Source: Devosia nanyangense (GTDB taxonomy: Bacteria > Pseudomonadota > Alphaproteobacteria > Rhizobiales > Devosiaceae). From it: a stretch of 64,000 bases of DNA. Each line of letters opens with the position of its first letter. Position 1 is the stretch's first letter. The notes under the pieces were generated by a model. The model was not told the origin of the DNA and searched no databases. It saw only the letters and a list, made by a program, of their open reading frames with translations. Both the position numbers and the translations under genes were made by a program. The stretch spans positions 16,835 to 80,834 of the forward strand of contig JACRAF010000017.1 of NCBI GenBank assembly GCA_016213505.1, in the 5' to 3' direction. Positions 45,262 to 55,191 of the stretch are shown here, one piece after another.

Positions 45262-46215
45262 CTAAGCGAATCTCCACAGCGCCAGCACCACTACCACCGT
45301 TGCCGCCAGAAGCACGTTCATCGCCATCCAGTAGAGTTCGAGCGATTTGAGGATATCGAGCGCATTCAGGTCGGTGCGGCCATCGCCGAACGCCGGCAGA
45401 TCGTGCGTCTCGCCATCATAGTCGCGCGGGCCGCCGAGCGAGAAACCGAGCGCCCCGGCGAACGCTGCCTCCGGCCAGCCGGCATTGGGCGAGGCATGTT
45501 TTCTGGCATCCCGAAGCGTCGTGCCCCAGGCGCCCTCAGGGTCGGCCCGGCGGACCAGGAACGACGCTCCGGCGATCAGAAGTGCTGTCAGACGTGCCGG
45601 GATCCAGTTGGCAACATCGTCGAGTCGGGCGCTGGCCCAGCCGAACGCGGCGTAGCGCTCGTTGCGATGCCCGACCATGGAATCGGCGGTGTTGATCGCC
45701 TTGTAGAGCACAATGCCGGGCAGGCCGCCGACAAGCAGCCAGAAGAGTGGGGCGACGACGCCATCGGAGGTGGACTCGGCAAGGCTCTCGATTGCGGCCC
45801 GCGCCACGCCCGGCTCGTCGAGCACGTGCGGATCGCGGCCGACGATGTGGCTGACCGCCGCTCGCCCCGCTTCGAGCGAGACGGAGAGGCCGTCGGCGAC
45901 GGCCTTGACGGCGCGGCCCAGTTCCTTTTGCGCGAGAAGCGACGAGGCGAGTCCCGCCTCGAGCACGAAGCCGAACGGCATCCGGCGCGTCACGGCAATG
46001 ATCAGCAACGAGACCGCAAGGCCCGTGGCGACAAGCAGGACGAGCATCGCCGCGCCCTTCCAACGCCGGTTATCGCCGGTGTTGAGCCGCGCCTCGAGCC
46101 AGCCGATCAACGCTCCCATCCAGGTGACCGGATGCCCGACAAGCTTGAACACCTGCGGCGGATAGCCGGCGAGGCGCTCGATCAGCAGTGCCAGGGGCGC
46201 CAGCAGCCAGGCCAT
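45262..46215 (-). CDS. cobD: Adenosylcobinamide-phosphate synthase
   Basis: A 317-residue integral membrane protein (CobD/CbiB) that joins aminopropanol or its phosphate to adenosylcobyric acid. It has four or more helices. HPVTWMGALIGWLE near the N-terminus, and the AESTSDGVVAPLFWLLVGG and DSMVGHRNERYAAFGWASA segments, identify it. Its ATG overlaps the cobQ stop codon (TGATG). Confidence 0.93.
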   Translation of the reverse strand: MAWLLAPLALLIERLAGYPPQVFKLVGHPVTWMGALIGWLEARLNTGDNRRWKGAAMLVLLVATGLAVSLLIIAVTRRMPFGFVLEAGLASSLLAQKELGRAVKAVADGLSVSLEAGRAAVSHIVGRDPHVLDEPGVARAAIESLAESTSDGVVAPLFWLLVGGLPGIVLYKAINTADSMVGHRNERYAAFGWASARLDDVANWIPARLTALLIAGASFLVRRADPEGAWGTTLRDARKHASPNAGWPEAAFAGALGFSLGGPRDYDGETHDLPAFGDGRTDLNALDILKSLELYWMAMNVLLAATVVVVLALWRFA

Positions 46216-47666
46216 CAGGCGTCTGCCGCCAATGCGAGCACGGCATCGAGATCGAGGTGCCGTTCGAGGTGCGCCGCCAGCCCGTCGAGTGCCGCCTCGA
46301 CCCCCGTCTCATAGCTCAGCGCGGGATCGGCGACCGCCCCGAGAAACGCCCGCCGGAAGCTATCGGAGGCGAACAGCCCATGCAGATATGTACCGGTCAC
46401 CAGCCCGTCGGCCGACACAGCGCCCTCGGGCTCGCTGCCCACATGCGCGAACGGCCGGCCGCGATCGTGCCCGCCTGTCACGCCCATGTGCATGTGGTAG
46501 CCGGAGATCGGCGCGCCGGAGGCGGCATGGATAGCGTTTTCGATGCGCAGTTCCTTCACCTCACCGAGCGTCGTTTCGACGTCGAGCAGACCGAGCCCGC
46601 GGCTGATTCCCGGGTCGCCCTCGATGCCCGCCGGATCAGAAATGGTTTTGCCCAGCATCTGATAGCCGCCACAGAGTCCCAGCACCGGCTTTCCGGCGCG
46701 ATGATGCGCCAGAATGTCGATGTCCCACCCGAACTTGCGCAAAGCGCCGAGATCGGCACGCGTCGCCTTGGAGCCGGGAATAAGGATCAGATCAGCCGAT
46801 TGCGGCAAGGGTGCGCCGGGCTCGACCACGACAACGCTGACATTGGGCTCGGCGCGCAGCGGATCGAGATCGTCGAAATTGGCGATGCGCGGCAGGCGCG
46901 GCACGGCGATGATGAAGGGGCCCGCGCCCTTGGGCTGATGGTCCAGCGCCAGCGAATCCTCGGCCGGCAGCCTCGCTGCGTGGGCGAAGAACGGCAGCGG
47001 ACCGAAGCACGGCACGCCGGTTCTCGCCGCGATGACGTCACGGCCGTCGATAAACAACACCGGGTCGCCGCGGAATTTGTTGACCAGCGTCGCCCGGATC
47101 AGCGCCGCATCGGCCGGATCGATCACGGCGAAGGTTCCGGCCAACGCGGCGATCACGCCGCCGCGGTCGATGTCGCCGATCAGCACGACGGGGACGTTCG
47201 CCGCTCGCGCGAAGCCGAAATTGGCGATATCGGCGGCGCGCAAATTGACCTCCGAGGCGCTACCGGCGCCTTCGACCAACACGAGGTCGGCGCTCGCCGC
47301 CAACTCGTGGAAGGCGGCCAGCACCTCGGGCAGCAGTCTGCCACGCATCCGCCAGTAGTCGCGCGCCGGGAACGAACCGATCCGCTTGCCGCGCACGATC
47401 AGTTGCGCGCCCGATTCGTGCTCGGGCTTCAGCAGCACCGGATTCATTGCGGTCACCGGCTCGCGCCGGGCGGCGCGGGCCTGCAGTGCCTGAGCCCGGC
47501 CGATCTCACCGCCATCGGCGGCGACGGCCGCGTTGTTGGACATGTTCTGCGGCTTGAACGGGGCGACGCGCAGCCCGCGATCGGCGAAAGCGCGGCAGAG
47601 CCCAGCGACAATCAGCGATTTGCCGACGTCGCTGCCCGTGCCCATGAACATCAGCGCCCTGGTCAT
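46215..47666 (-). CDS. cobQ: Cobyric acid synthase
   Basis: A 483-residue amidotransferase that amidates the b, d, e and g carboxylates of adenosylcobyrinic a,c-diamide. The N-terminal ATPase domain has GTGSDVGKS and [24 protein letters not shown] is also typical. The class I glutaminase domain has its cysteine in [10 protein letters not shown] near residue 330. It lies 10 bases after cobB and overlaps cobD. Confidence 0.95.
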   Translation of the reverse strand: MTRALMFMGTGSDVGKSLIVAGLCRAFADRGLRVAPFKPQNMSNNAAVAADGGEIGRAQALQARAARREPVTAMNPVLLKPEHESGAQLIVRGKRIGSFPARDYWRMRGRLLPEVLAAFHELAASADLVLVEGAGSASEVNLRAADIANFGFARAANVPVVLIGDIDRGGVIAALAGTFAVIDPADAALIRATLVNKFRGDPVLFIDGRDVIAARTGVPCFGPLPFFAHAARLPAEDSLALDHQPKGAGPFIIAVPRLPRIANFDDLDPLRAEPNVSVVVVEPGAPLPQSADLILIPGSKATRADLGALRKFGWDIDILAHHRAGKPVLGLCGGYQMLGKTISDPAGIEGDPGISRGLGLLDVETTLGEVKELRIENAIHAASGAPISGYHMHMGVTGGHDRGRPFAHVGSEPEGAVSADGLVTGTYLHGLFASDSFRRAFLGAVADPALSYETGVEAALDGLAAHLERHLDLDAVLALAADA

Positions 47667-47676
47667 GGCGATCTTC

Positions 47677-49035
47677 TTAATGGTCGCGCTCGCGAACCGC
47701 AAAACCGGAAACCACTTCTTGCTGCTCGCGCGCTTGAGCCACGTCGATCACGTGCGCATAAGAGCCCATGACGCGGCCGACGACCGACCCCATCGGCGGC
47801 GTAGGCTCACCGGCGGCGTCGGTCGCGGTGAACAGCGGCGTGCCGCCGGCGTCGCGGCCCGACGAATAGTGGAACTCGTGGCCGCGCAGATCCTGCGGCC
47901 AGGGCAGCGCGCCCGCATGATGCAGCCGGCGGTAGCCCAGCGTTCGCCGCGGCCGGCTGATGTCAGTCTCGACCGGCAGCAGCGCCGTCATGCGGTGGGT
48001 CGCGCCGGCCTTGTCGGTCAGGCTGTGGCCGAGCGCCATGTAGCCGCCGCACTCCCCATAGATCAGCGCTCCGCGGTCGCGCGCGGCCCTGAGGCCGGAT
48101 TGGAAGTGGTGCGCCGCCGCCAGCACGGCACCATGCAATTCCGGATATCCTCCCGGCAGAAATACTGCATCACTATTCATTTTCGCAGACTCGTCCGCGA
48201 GCGGCGAAAAGAAGCTGAGTTCGGCACCCTGCGCCCGCCAGTCGTGCAGCCAATGGGGGTAGAGGAAGGCGAAGGCGTCATCTCGGGCGATGGCGATGCG
48301 CTGGCCGAGCGGTGGCAATCGCCGGGGTGGTTCCATAATATCCAGCGCCTCGAGTGCGCCTGAGAGGCTCAGCAGCCGGGTGATGTCCACATAGTCTTCC
48401 ACAGCTTCAGCGGCCGCTGCGACGACGTCGGCGAAGCCAGCGACCTCGTCGGGAAGGACCAGCCCGAGGTGCCGCTCGGCAATGGCCAGCGCTTCCCGTC
48501 GCGGCAGGACGCCGAGCACCGGAATGCCCGTCGGCTCCAGGGCCGTCCGCAGCAGCCGTTCGTGCCGCGTGGTCGCGACGCGATTGACGACTACTCCCGC
48601 AACTTCGACGTCCGGCCGGAAGCGGGCGAAGCCCTGCACCAAGGCCGCGATCGACTGCCCCTGCTTGTCGGCGTCGACCACGAGGAGCACCGGCAGGCGC
48701 AGCGCCGCGGCGAGGTCGCCGGTGGAGCCGGTGCCGTCGGCCGCGCCGTCGAACAGCCCCATCACGCCCTCGATCAGCAGCAGATCGGAGCTCGCCGCGT
48801 GTGTCGCGGCCAGTGATCGCAGCCGCTCCGGAGTCATCGCCCAGGGGTCGAGGTTGATCGCCTCGACGCCCGCGGCGCGCGCGAGAATCGCCCGGTCGAT
48901 GTAGTCCGGGCCGGTCTTGGCCGGGACCACGGCAATACCCCGCGCCCTGAGGGCCGCCAGCAGCCCGAGCGTCACCAGCGTCTTGCCGGACCCCGAGCGC
49001 GGCGCGCCGATGATGAGCCCGTTAGCCAAGGGCAT
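47677..49035 (-). CDS. cobB: Cobyrinate a,c-diamide synthase
   Basis: A 452-residue glutamine-dependent amidotransferase (CobB/CbiA) that amidates the a and c carboxylates. The ATPase motif is [10 protein letters not shown]. The family segments [17 protein letters not shown] and [10 protein letters not shown] follow. The glutaminase cysteine is in [10 protein letters not shown] near residue 328. It overlaps the cobA stop region by 14 bases. CobB-type enzymes use hydrogenobyrinate and CbiA-type cobyrinate; sequence alone does not tell me which. Confidence 0.94.
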   Translation of the reverse strand: MPLANGLIIGAPRSGSGKTLVTLGLLAALRARGIAVVPAKTGPDYIDRAILARAAGVEAINLDPWAMTPERLRSLAATHAASSDLLLIEGVMGLFDGAADGTGSTGDLAAALRLPVLLVVDADKQGQSIAALVQGFARFRPDVEVAGVVVNRVATTRHERLLRTALEPTGIPVLGVLPRREALAIAERHLGLVLPDEVAGFADVVAAAAEAVEDYVDITRLLSLSGALEALDIMEPPRRLPPLGQRIAIARDDAFAFLYPHWLHDWRAQGAELSFFSPLADESAKMNSDAVFLPGGYPELHGAVLAAAHHFQSGLRAARDRGALIYGECGGYMALGHSLTDKAGATHRMTALLPVETDISRPRRTLGYRRLHHAGALPWPQDLRGHEFHYSSGRDAGGTPLFTATDAAGEPTPPMGSVVGRVMGSYAHVIDVAQAREQQEVVSGFAVRERDH

Positions 49036-49825
49036 TCCCCCTGAGGTCGGGCGTGTACCAGTCGAGCACCTCGCGATAGGCGCTCACCGGGCCGAGCACC
49101 ACGATGGCTGGCGTCTCGAGGCCGTCGAGGCCCGCCGCTTCGCCGAGGGTCGCTTCGACCACGATCTGCTCGGGCAGCGCGGCGTGGCTCACCACGGCCA
49201 ACCGGTCGGCAGGGTCGCGGCCGGCGGCGATCAGCTTGTCGGCGATCGCGCCCAAGTGCTTGACCGCCATGAACATGACGATCACCGGCGCGGCGTTGGC
49301 GACCGCCGCCCAATCCACCGATTGCGGCAGCGCACCGGTCTCGTCGTGGCCGGTGAGGAAGATCACGGCGTGGTTGGTATCGCGGTGCGTCACCGGAATG
49401 CCGGCATAGGCGAGCCCACCGAGCCCTGAACTTATGCCAGGTACTATCCGGAAGGTGATGCCCGCCCGCGTCAGGGCGCCGGCCTCCTCGCCGCCGCGCC
49501 CGAACATGAACGGATCGCCGCCCTTGAGCCGCGCCACACGCTTGCCCGCCCGCGCCAGTTCGATCAGCTTCAGCGAGATGTCGGCCTGGCTGGGCGACGG
49601 CTTGCCGCCGCGTTTGCCGGCAGGGAGCCGCTCCGCCGCAGGACTGGCGAGCGCCAGCAGCGCGTCGCTCACCAGCGCGTCGTAAACCACCACGTCGGCC
49701 TGCTGCAGCGCGTGATAGCCGAGCAGCGACAGCAGCCCCGGCGCGCCCGGCCCGGCACCGACCAGCCAGACCGTGCCAGGCTCGAATTTGGGGAAATCCA
49801 GCGCGTCGAGCGCGGCAAAGCCCAT
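49022..49825 (-). CDS. cobA: Uroporphyrinogen-III C-methyltransferase
   Basis: A 267-residue SUMT that methylates uroporphyrinogen III twice to precorrin-2. VGAGPGAPGLLSLLG opens the fold and ARLKGGDPFMFGRGGEE is the SUMT signature. There is no CysG dehydrogenase part, so oxidation to sirohydrochlorin must come from elsewhere. Start sites at 49825 or 49840 are possible; at 49840 the ATG would overlap the cbiD start within CCATGG. Confidence 0.93.
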   Translation of the reverse strand: MGFAALDALDFPKFEPGTVWLVGAGPGAPGLLSLLGYHALQQADVVVYDALVSDALLALASPAAERLPAGKRGGKPSPSQADISLKLIELARAGKRVARLKGGDPFMFGRGGEEAGALTRAGITFRIVPGISSGLGGLAYAGIPVTHRDTNHAVIFLTGHDETGALPQSVDWAAVANAAPVIVMFMAVKHLGAIADKLIAAGRDPADRLAVVSHAALPEQIVVEATLGEAAGLDGLETPAIVVLGPVSAYREVLDWYTPDLRGNALG

Positions 49826-49838
49826 GCTATAGAGCCCC

Positions 49839-50912
49839 ATGGCCGAGACCGAGGATTTTGCCCCCGACGAACGCCCGCTGCGGCGCGGCTGGACGACGGG
49901 CGCGTGCGCCACGGCAGCCACGAAATCGGCGCTGAACGCGCTGCTCACTGGCCATTTCGAGGATCCGGTGACGATCACCCTGCCCGGCGGCCAGACCCCG
50001 GCGTTCGCTCTCGCTCACGAGGCGCGGGGCGACGGCTTTGCCGAGGCCGGCATCATCAAGGACGCCGGCGACGATCCCGACGTGACGCATGGTGCGCTGA
50101 TCATTGCGCGGGTGGCGCCGGGCGGCGCAGGAACTGGAGTGACGTTCTATGCCGGCGACGGCGTCGGCACGGTCACCAAGCCCGGCCTGCCGATCCCGCC
50201 CGGCGAGCCGGCGATCAACCCGGTGCCGCGCAAGATGATGCGCGCGGAGATCGAGGCGCTGTGCGCGGCGCATCGCGTACCGCCGGACTATGCCGTCACC
50301 ATCGCGGTCCGAGACGGCGCCAGACTCGCCGAGAAGACCTGGAACCCGCGGCTCGGCATCGTCGGCGGGCTGTCGATCCTCGGCACCACGGGCATCGTGA
50401 TCCCCTATTCCTGCGCGGCCTGGATCGCCTCGATCCAGCGCGGCGTCGACGTCGCCCGCGCCGTGGGCCTGACCCACGTCGTCGGCGCGACCGGCGATCT
50501 CTCCGAACAGGCGGCGCGCGCCAGACTCGGACTGCCGGAGGAAGCCTATCTCGACATGGGCGATTTCGTCGGCGGGCTGCTGAAATATCTCAAACGCCAC
50601 CCGGTCGCGCGCGTCACCATCGCCGGCGGCTTCGCCAAGATGGTCAAGCTGAGCCAGGGCGCAATGGATCTCCACTCGGCGCGGGGGACAGTCGATTTCG
50701 CGGCGCTGGCCGCGCTGGTCCCGGCCGATCTGCAGGAGAGCGTCCTCGCCGCCAACACCGCCAACGAGGTGCTGGCCCTCGCAGGCCCGGCGCTCGCTGC
50801 GACCATCGCACAGCGGGCCCGTGACGAAGCGCAGCGGATCGTGGGAGAAGCGTCCCGCGTCGATGCGCTGGTCGTCGACCGGAGCGGCACCATCGTAGGC
50901 GAGAGCGACTGA
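49839..50912 (+). CDS. cbiD: Cobalt-precorrin-5B C1-methyltransferase
   Basis: A 357-residue CbiD, the C1 methyltransferase of the cobalt-early pathway. RRGWTTGACATAATKSAL near the N-terminus is the family signature, with NPRLGIVGGLSILGTTGIV and VARVTIAGGFAKMVKLSQG later. The aerobic route uses CobF instead, which is not seen here. The ATG shares CCATGG with a possible cobA start on the other strand. cobK follows with no gap. Confidence 0.94.
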   Translation: MAETEDFAPDERPLRRGWTTGACATAATKSALNALLTGHFEDPVTITLPGGQTPAFALAHEARGDGFAEAGIIKDAGDDPDVTHGALIIARVAPGGAGTGVTFYAGDGVGTVTKPGLPIPPGEPAINPVPRKMMRAEIEALCAAHRVPPDYAVTIAVRDGARLAEKTWNPRLGIVGGLSILGTTGIVIPYSCAAWIASIQRGVDVARAVGLTHVVGATGDLSEQAARARLGLPEEAYLDMGDFVGGLLKYLKRHPVARVTIAGGFAKMVKLSQGAMDLHSARGTVDFAALAALVPADLQESVLAANTANEVLALAGPALAATIAQRARDEAQRIVGEASRVDALVVDRSGTIVGESD

Positions 50913-51635
50913 ATGAAGATCCTGGTCCTTGGCGGCACCGGCGAAGCACGCGACCTCGCGGAGCGGCTCACCACGCTCGGCCACGCCGTCACCACCTCGC
51001 TCGCCGGCCGCACCCGCGAGCCGCTGCTGCCGGCCGGGGAGTTGCGCGTCGGCAAGTTCGGCGGCATTCCCGGTCTCGTCGGCTATCTCGGGGCGCGGGG
51101 CTTCGACCGGCTGGTCGACGCCACCCATCCCTATGCGGGGCTGATCTCGATCAACGCCGTCGCCGCGGCGCAGCAGAGCGGCACTCCACTGGTGCGGCTC
51201 ATGCGCCCGGCCTGGATCGAGCCGGAGGGCGCCGACTGGCGGCACGTACCGGACATCGTTGCCGCCGCCGACGCCCTGCCGTCCGACGCTGTGGTGCTCG
51301 TCACCACCGGCCACGAGGGACTTGATGCACTGCTCGCCCGCGACGACTGCCGGTTGCTGGTGCGGCTGATCGAGCCGCCCGACGCCGAGCTGCCGCGTCA
51401 CGCGCGGCTGCTGCTGTCTCGTCCGCCCCATAGCTTCGATGACGAGCGCGCCCTGTTCGCCCGCGAGGCGATCACACATCTCGTCACCAAGAACTCGGGC
51501 GGCGCGCAGACGTCCGCCAAGCTCGCCGCGGCCCGCGAGGCTGGGGCCGAGGTGATCATGATCGCCCGGCCGGTCTATGGTCCGGCGGTCGAGGTGGGGA
51601 CGGTCGGGGAAGCCATCGCGGCGCTGCGGCTCTAG
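50913..51635 (+). CDS. cobK: Precorrin-6A reductase
   Basis: A 240-residue NADPH-dependent reductase (CobK/CbiJ). LGGTGEARDLAERL is the N-terminal motif, DATHPYAGLISINAV the substrate region, and TKNSGGAQTSAKLAAA the C-terminal signature. Its ATG comes directly after the cbiD stop codon. It converges on cobM. Confidence 0.93.
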   Translation: MKILVLGGTGEARDLAERLTTLGHAVTTSLAGRTREPLLPAGELRVGKFGGIPGLVGYLGARGFDRLVDATHPYAGLISINAVAAAQQSGTPLVRLMRPAWIEPEGADWRHVPDIVAAADALPSDAVVLVTTGHEGLDALLARDDCRLLVRLIEPPDAELPRHARLLLSRPPHSFDDERALFAREAITHLVTKNSGGAQTSAKLAAAREAGAEVIMIARPVYGPAVEVGTVGEAIAALRL

Positions 51636-51664
51636 GCCTGCACGTCGATTGGCGCGCCGCGCGC

Positions 51665-52447
51665 TCAATTGTCCACCCTCAGCTTCTTCTTGCCCGCATT
51701 GCGCAGGACGTGCGCGAAGTCGGGGGCGTAGAGCCGGCTGTCGCGGAAGCGCGTCTGGCCGAACACCCGGCCGACGAACACCAGAGCGGTGCGGGTGATC
51801 TTTTCCTCGCGCGCTCTCCCGCGCATCTCGCTCAGCGTGGTGACGATGATCGCCTCGTCCGGCCAGGTGGCGCGATAGACGATCACCACCGGGCAATCGG
51901 CGCCGTAATGCGGGGTCAGCGCGGTCTCGACGTAGGCGAGATTGCGGATGCTGAGGTGGATCGCCAGCGTCGCGCCGCTCGCGCCGAGGATTTCGAGGCT
52001 CTCGCGCTCGGGCATGGGCGAGGCCTTGCCGGAGGTGCGGGTGAGGATGATGGTCTGCGAGATTTCGGGCAGAGTGAGCTCGGTCGCGAGCCGCGCCGCG
52101 GCGCCGGCGAAGGCCGGCACGCCGGGCACGACCTCGTAGGCAATGCCGAGTGCATCGAGGCGCCGCATCTGCTCGGCCACGGCGCCATAGATCGAGGGGT
52201 CGCCGGAGTGGACGCGCGCCACGTCCTCCCCCCGCGCCTCCGCCGCCGCCATCTCGGCGATAATTTCGTCGAGATGCATCGGCGCGGTATCGCGCACCAG
52301 CGCGCTCGGCGGGGCCGCGGCGACGATCTCGGCCGGCACCAATGAGCCTGCGTAGAGACAGACCGGGCAGCGCTCGATCAGTTTTTGGCCGCGCACGGTA
52401 ATGAGGTCGGGCGCGCCGGGACCCGCGCCGATGAAGTAGACGGTCAC
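51665..52447 (-). CDS. cobM: Precorrin-4 C11-methyltransferase
   Basis: A 260-residue methyltransferase of the CobA fold (CobM/CbiF). VYFIGAGPGAPDLITVRG opens it and VARVHSGDPSIYGAVAEQM is the family signature. The start is GTG at 52447, with GAGG seven bases ahead. A RIME-like element separates it from cobJ, so the message may be cut or processed there. Confidence 0.93.
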   Translation of the reverse strand: MTVYFIGAGPGAPDLITVRGQKLIERCPVCLYAGSLVPAEIVAAAPPSALVRDTAPMHLDEIIAEMAAAEARGEDVARVHSGDPSIYGAVAEQMRRLDALGIAYEVVPGVPAFAGAAARLATELTLPEISQTIILTRTSGKASPMPERESLEILGASGATLAIHLSIRNLAYVETALTPHYGADCPVVIVYRATWPDEAIIVTTLSEMRGRAREEKITRTALVFVGRVFGQTRFRDSRLYAPDFAHVLRNAGKKKLRVDN

Positions 52448-52495
52448 TGACGAACCTCGGCCGTAGAAACCCAACATGGGATCGACAGCGCACGC

Positions 52496-52698
52496 GGCCT
52501 CCCCCTCATCCGCCCGCTTTTCCTGCGCTCTGGCCGAGCGATCCCAAGCGGGCTCGTTCGGCCAACCGCTCGGGCGGGCACCTTTTCCCACGAGGGGAGA
52601 AGGCGATCGAACCTCGGACTCTCAGTGGGGCCTTCCTTCTCCCCTTGCGGGAGAAGGTGGATCGACCCGTTTGGGCCGAGACGGATGAGGGGAAGGCC
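52496..52698. repeat. RIME-like palindromic element, copy 3
   Basis: The longest copy, 203 bases, between cbiG/cobJ and cobM. It is bounded by GGCCTCCCCCTCATCCGCC and GGATGAGGGGAAGGCC and carries an insert at about 52520-52570 that the first copy lacks. Confidence 0.8.
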
Positions 52699-52702
52699 AT
52701 GC

Positions 52703-54478
52703 TCACCGACCATCCGTCGCTCCCTTCTTGTCATACCCACGTGGCGTGAACGCCACGGTCTTGCCATCGCCGCGCTTGAACGTCCGCGACGCAGACGAGC
52801 CGATCACGACGATGCTCAGCATGTCGACGCGGCCCGGATCGAAAGCCCAGAGCGTGGTGATCTCGACCGCTTCAGCCGGCCGGCCGAGACTCTTGGCGAC
52901 GATCACCGGCGTCTCCGGCGGTCGGTGCTCGAGGAAGACCGACTTGGCCTCCTCGATCAAGCCGATGCGCCGCTCCGAGCGCGGGTTGTAGAGCGCGGTG
53001 ACGAAATCGGCTTCGGCCGCAGTCTTGAGGCGCTTGCGGATGTCCTTGGCCGGGGTCAGCAGATCGCTCAGCGAGATGCAGCAGAAATCGTGGCCGATCA
53101 GCGCGCCCGCCGCGGCGCTTGCCGCCTGCACGGCGGAAATGCCGGGATGGATGTCCACCGCGACGCGCCGGGCCGCATCGCTCAGCTTCCGCTCGCCGGT
53201 CGCCTCGAGCAGCTCGTAGACCAGCGATGCCATGGCATATATCTGCGCGTCGCCCGAGCAGATCAGCGCCACCGTTCTGCCGGTCGATGCGAGTTCCAGC
53301 GCGTGGCGGACCCGAGCTTCCTCGTCACCCAGCGGAAAGCGGTGCTCGGTCTGGCCGAAATGGAGATCGTCGACGAGGTCGAGATAGAGCCCGTAGCCGA
53401 CCCAGTCGTCGCTCGCCGCCAGCGCCGCGACGGCCGAGGCCGTCCGGCTCGCCTTGTCGCCCGGTCCGACGCCGACGACATGCAGCAGGCCCGGAGCGCG
53501 GCCGAAGCGCGACGGGTCGAGCGGCTGTGGTGCCCGGCCGATGGCGCAGGTGGCGCGCGCCGATTTGCGCTTGGGCACCACCAGCGTTCCCGCCTTCAGG
53601 GCCGCCGCTTCGGCGACGCCGGGGGTACCGGTCTCGGCTTCGACGATCGCCGAAGGATGCACCAGCCGGTAGCGCTCCTGGTTGAGTTCGGCGACCGTGA
53701 ATATCCTCAGCGGCACGCCGAAATGCGCCGCCGCCTCGTGAAACGCCGTTTCGTCCGACTTGAGGTCGATGGTCGCGAGCGCCGCCAGGGACTGCGGCGC
53801 GAGCTTCTGACTGTTGAGCGATTCCTCGACCAGGGCGATGACTTCGGCAGAGCTGACGCCGCGCTCAGCGCCGACGCCGGCGACTAGCGTCCTGGGGTGA
53901 TAGAGCAGCTCGCGCTCGTGCTTTTCGGCGAGATCGGACACCCGCACCCTGATGCCGCCCGAGAACGACACTGGATAGCCGGCCTCGGCGATCCACGGCG
54001 CCTGGCCCTCGAGCCCGATCTTGCCACCGATGGTCAGGGCCAGCATGGCGGGCTTGGCCGCAGCGGGATCGGCGAGCACCCAGCCGGGCGGCGGGTCGTC
54101 GAGCCCGCGCGAATATCTCAGATCCGACGCTGTGGTCAGCGCGGCACTCCCGCCCAGCTTCTCGGCGATCTCGCGCGCCAGCCGGTTGGCGCCGTGGTGG
54201 CCGCCGAGGAGCGGCACGACATGGGCGCCGTCCTGCGACAGCGCCAGCACCGGCGGCTCGGTCTGCTTGTCGCTGAGGCAGGGCGCGAGGATGCGGATCA
54301 GGATGCCGGCGGCGCAGATGCCGAGGATCGGCCGGCCCTCGCCGAAGAGGCGCGGCAGCAGGCGTTTTGCGTCCTCGCCGTTGAAGCCGCAATGAAACAC
54401 CTCAGCCTCGAGCAGCGCCGCGAGCTTGGTCGCCAGCTCTGCGCCACCGGCCGAGAAGGTGATGACGGCCGGGATCAC
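52703..54478 (-). CDS. cobJ: CbiG-CobJ fusion (precorrin-3B C17-methyltransferase)
   Basis: A 591-residue fusion. Residues 1-330 are CbiG-like: GICAAGILIRILAPCLSDK and VVPLLGGHHGANRLA come from the CbiG N-terminal and middle parts, and GAERGVSSAEVIALVEE from its CobE-like C-terminal part. Residues 345-591 are CobJ/CbiH: VVGVGPGDKASRT, ICSGDAQIYAMAS and ALYNPRSERR. CbiG opens the delta-lactone in the cobalt-early route. The GTG at 54478 is chosen because AGGAGG lies six bases ahead and it overlaps the cobI stop codon as GTGA. Confidence 0.92.
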   Translation of the reverse strand: MIPAVITFSAGGAELATKLAALLEAEVFHCGFNGEDAKRLLPRLFGEGRPILGICAAGILIRILAPCLSDKQTEPPVLALSQDGAHVVPLLGGHHGANRLAREIAEKLGGSAALTTASDLRYSRGLDDPPPGWVLADPAAAKPAMLALTIGGKIGLEGQAPWIAEAGYPVSFSGGIRVRVSDLAEKHERELLYHPRTLVAGVGAERGVSSAEVIALVEESLNSQKLAPQSLAALATIDLKSDETAFHEAAAHFGVPLRIFTVAELNQERYRLVHPSAIVEAETGTPGVAEAAALKAGTLVVPKRKSARATCAIGRAPQPLDPSRFGRAPGLLHVVGVGPGDKASRTASAVAALAASDDWVGYGLYLDLVDDLHFGQTEHRFPLGDEEARVRHALELASTGRTVALICSGDAQIYAMASLVYELLEATGERKLSDAARRVAVDIHPGISAVQAASAAAGALIGHDFCCISLSDLLTPAKDIRKRLKTAAEADFVTALYNPRSERRIGLIEEAKSVFLEHRPPETPVIVAKSLGRPAEAVEITTLWAFDPGRVDMLSIVVIGSSASRTFKRGDGKTVAFTPRGYDKKGATDGR

Positions 54479-55191
54479 GCCCACGCCTCCTGGCCGCGAT
54501 AGCAGAGGATGGTCGAAAAATACGGCCGTTCATCGTGGACGAAATCGGCGAGCCGCGTGATGCGCTGTCGCGATGTCGTCGCATGCTCGACGATGATGGC
54601 GTTGGCTGCGTGCCCGGTCTCGTCGAGCAACAAGCGGATACGATCGAAGTGGCGTCCGACCTTGATGATCGCAGCCGCTTCCGCGGTTTTGAGTTCGGCG
54701 CGTAGAGTCGCGTCGTCGAGCGGCGCCGGCAGCACCTTCAGCATCTCGTTGCGGGCCGCGAGCGGGCGGACGATGGCGGCGGCCGCGGCGGTCAGCGACG
54801 TCACGCCCGGCACGACCTCGACCGGCGCGTGTGGCGCGACGCGGGCCAGCACGTACATCGCCGAACCGTAGAACAGCGGGTCGCCCTCGCACAGCCAGGC
54901 CACCCGACGGCCGCTTCGCAGATGGCCGAGGATCGCTTCCGCCGCAAAATCGTAGGCGGCCTGCGCCGGCGCGCGGTCGACGGACATCGGGATTGTCACC
55001 GGCAGGTGGATGGCGCCCGGAGGAACGTGCGCAGCGGCTATATCGAGCGCGAGCGCCGCATCCTCGCCGGTCGAAGGGTAGGCGATCACATCGGCGTCGC
55101 GCAGCACGCGCACGGCCTTCAGCGTCAGCAGCTCCGGATCGCCCGGGCCAACGCCGACGAGGTGCAGGGTGCCAGTGGTCTGCGTTCTCAT
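54475..55191 (-). CDS. cobI: Precorrin-2 C20-methyltransferase
   Basis: A 238-residue CobI/CbiL methyltransferase. LVGVGPGDPELLTLKAVRVL and AWLCEGDPLFYGSAMYV are its two signature regions. The ATG at 55191 overlaps the cobL stop codon (ATGA) and its own end overlaps cobJ (GTGA), so the run is translationally coupled. Confidence 0.94.
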   Translation of the reverse strand: MRTQTTGTLHLVGVGPGDPELLTLKAVRVLRDADVIAYPSTGEDAALALDIAAAHVPPGAIHLPVTIPMSVDRAPAQAAYDFAAEAILGHLRSGRRVAWLCEGDPLFYGSAMYVLARVAPHAPVEVVPGVTSLTAAAAAIVRPLAARNEMLKVLPAPLDDATLRAELKTAEAAAIIKVGRHFDRIRLLLDETGHAANAIIVEHATTSRQRITRLADFVHDERPYFSTILCYRGQEAWA

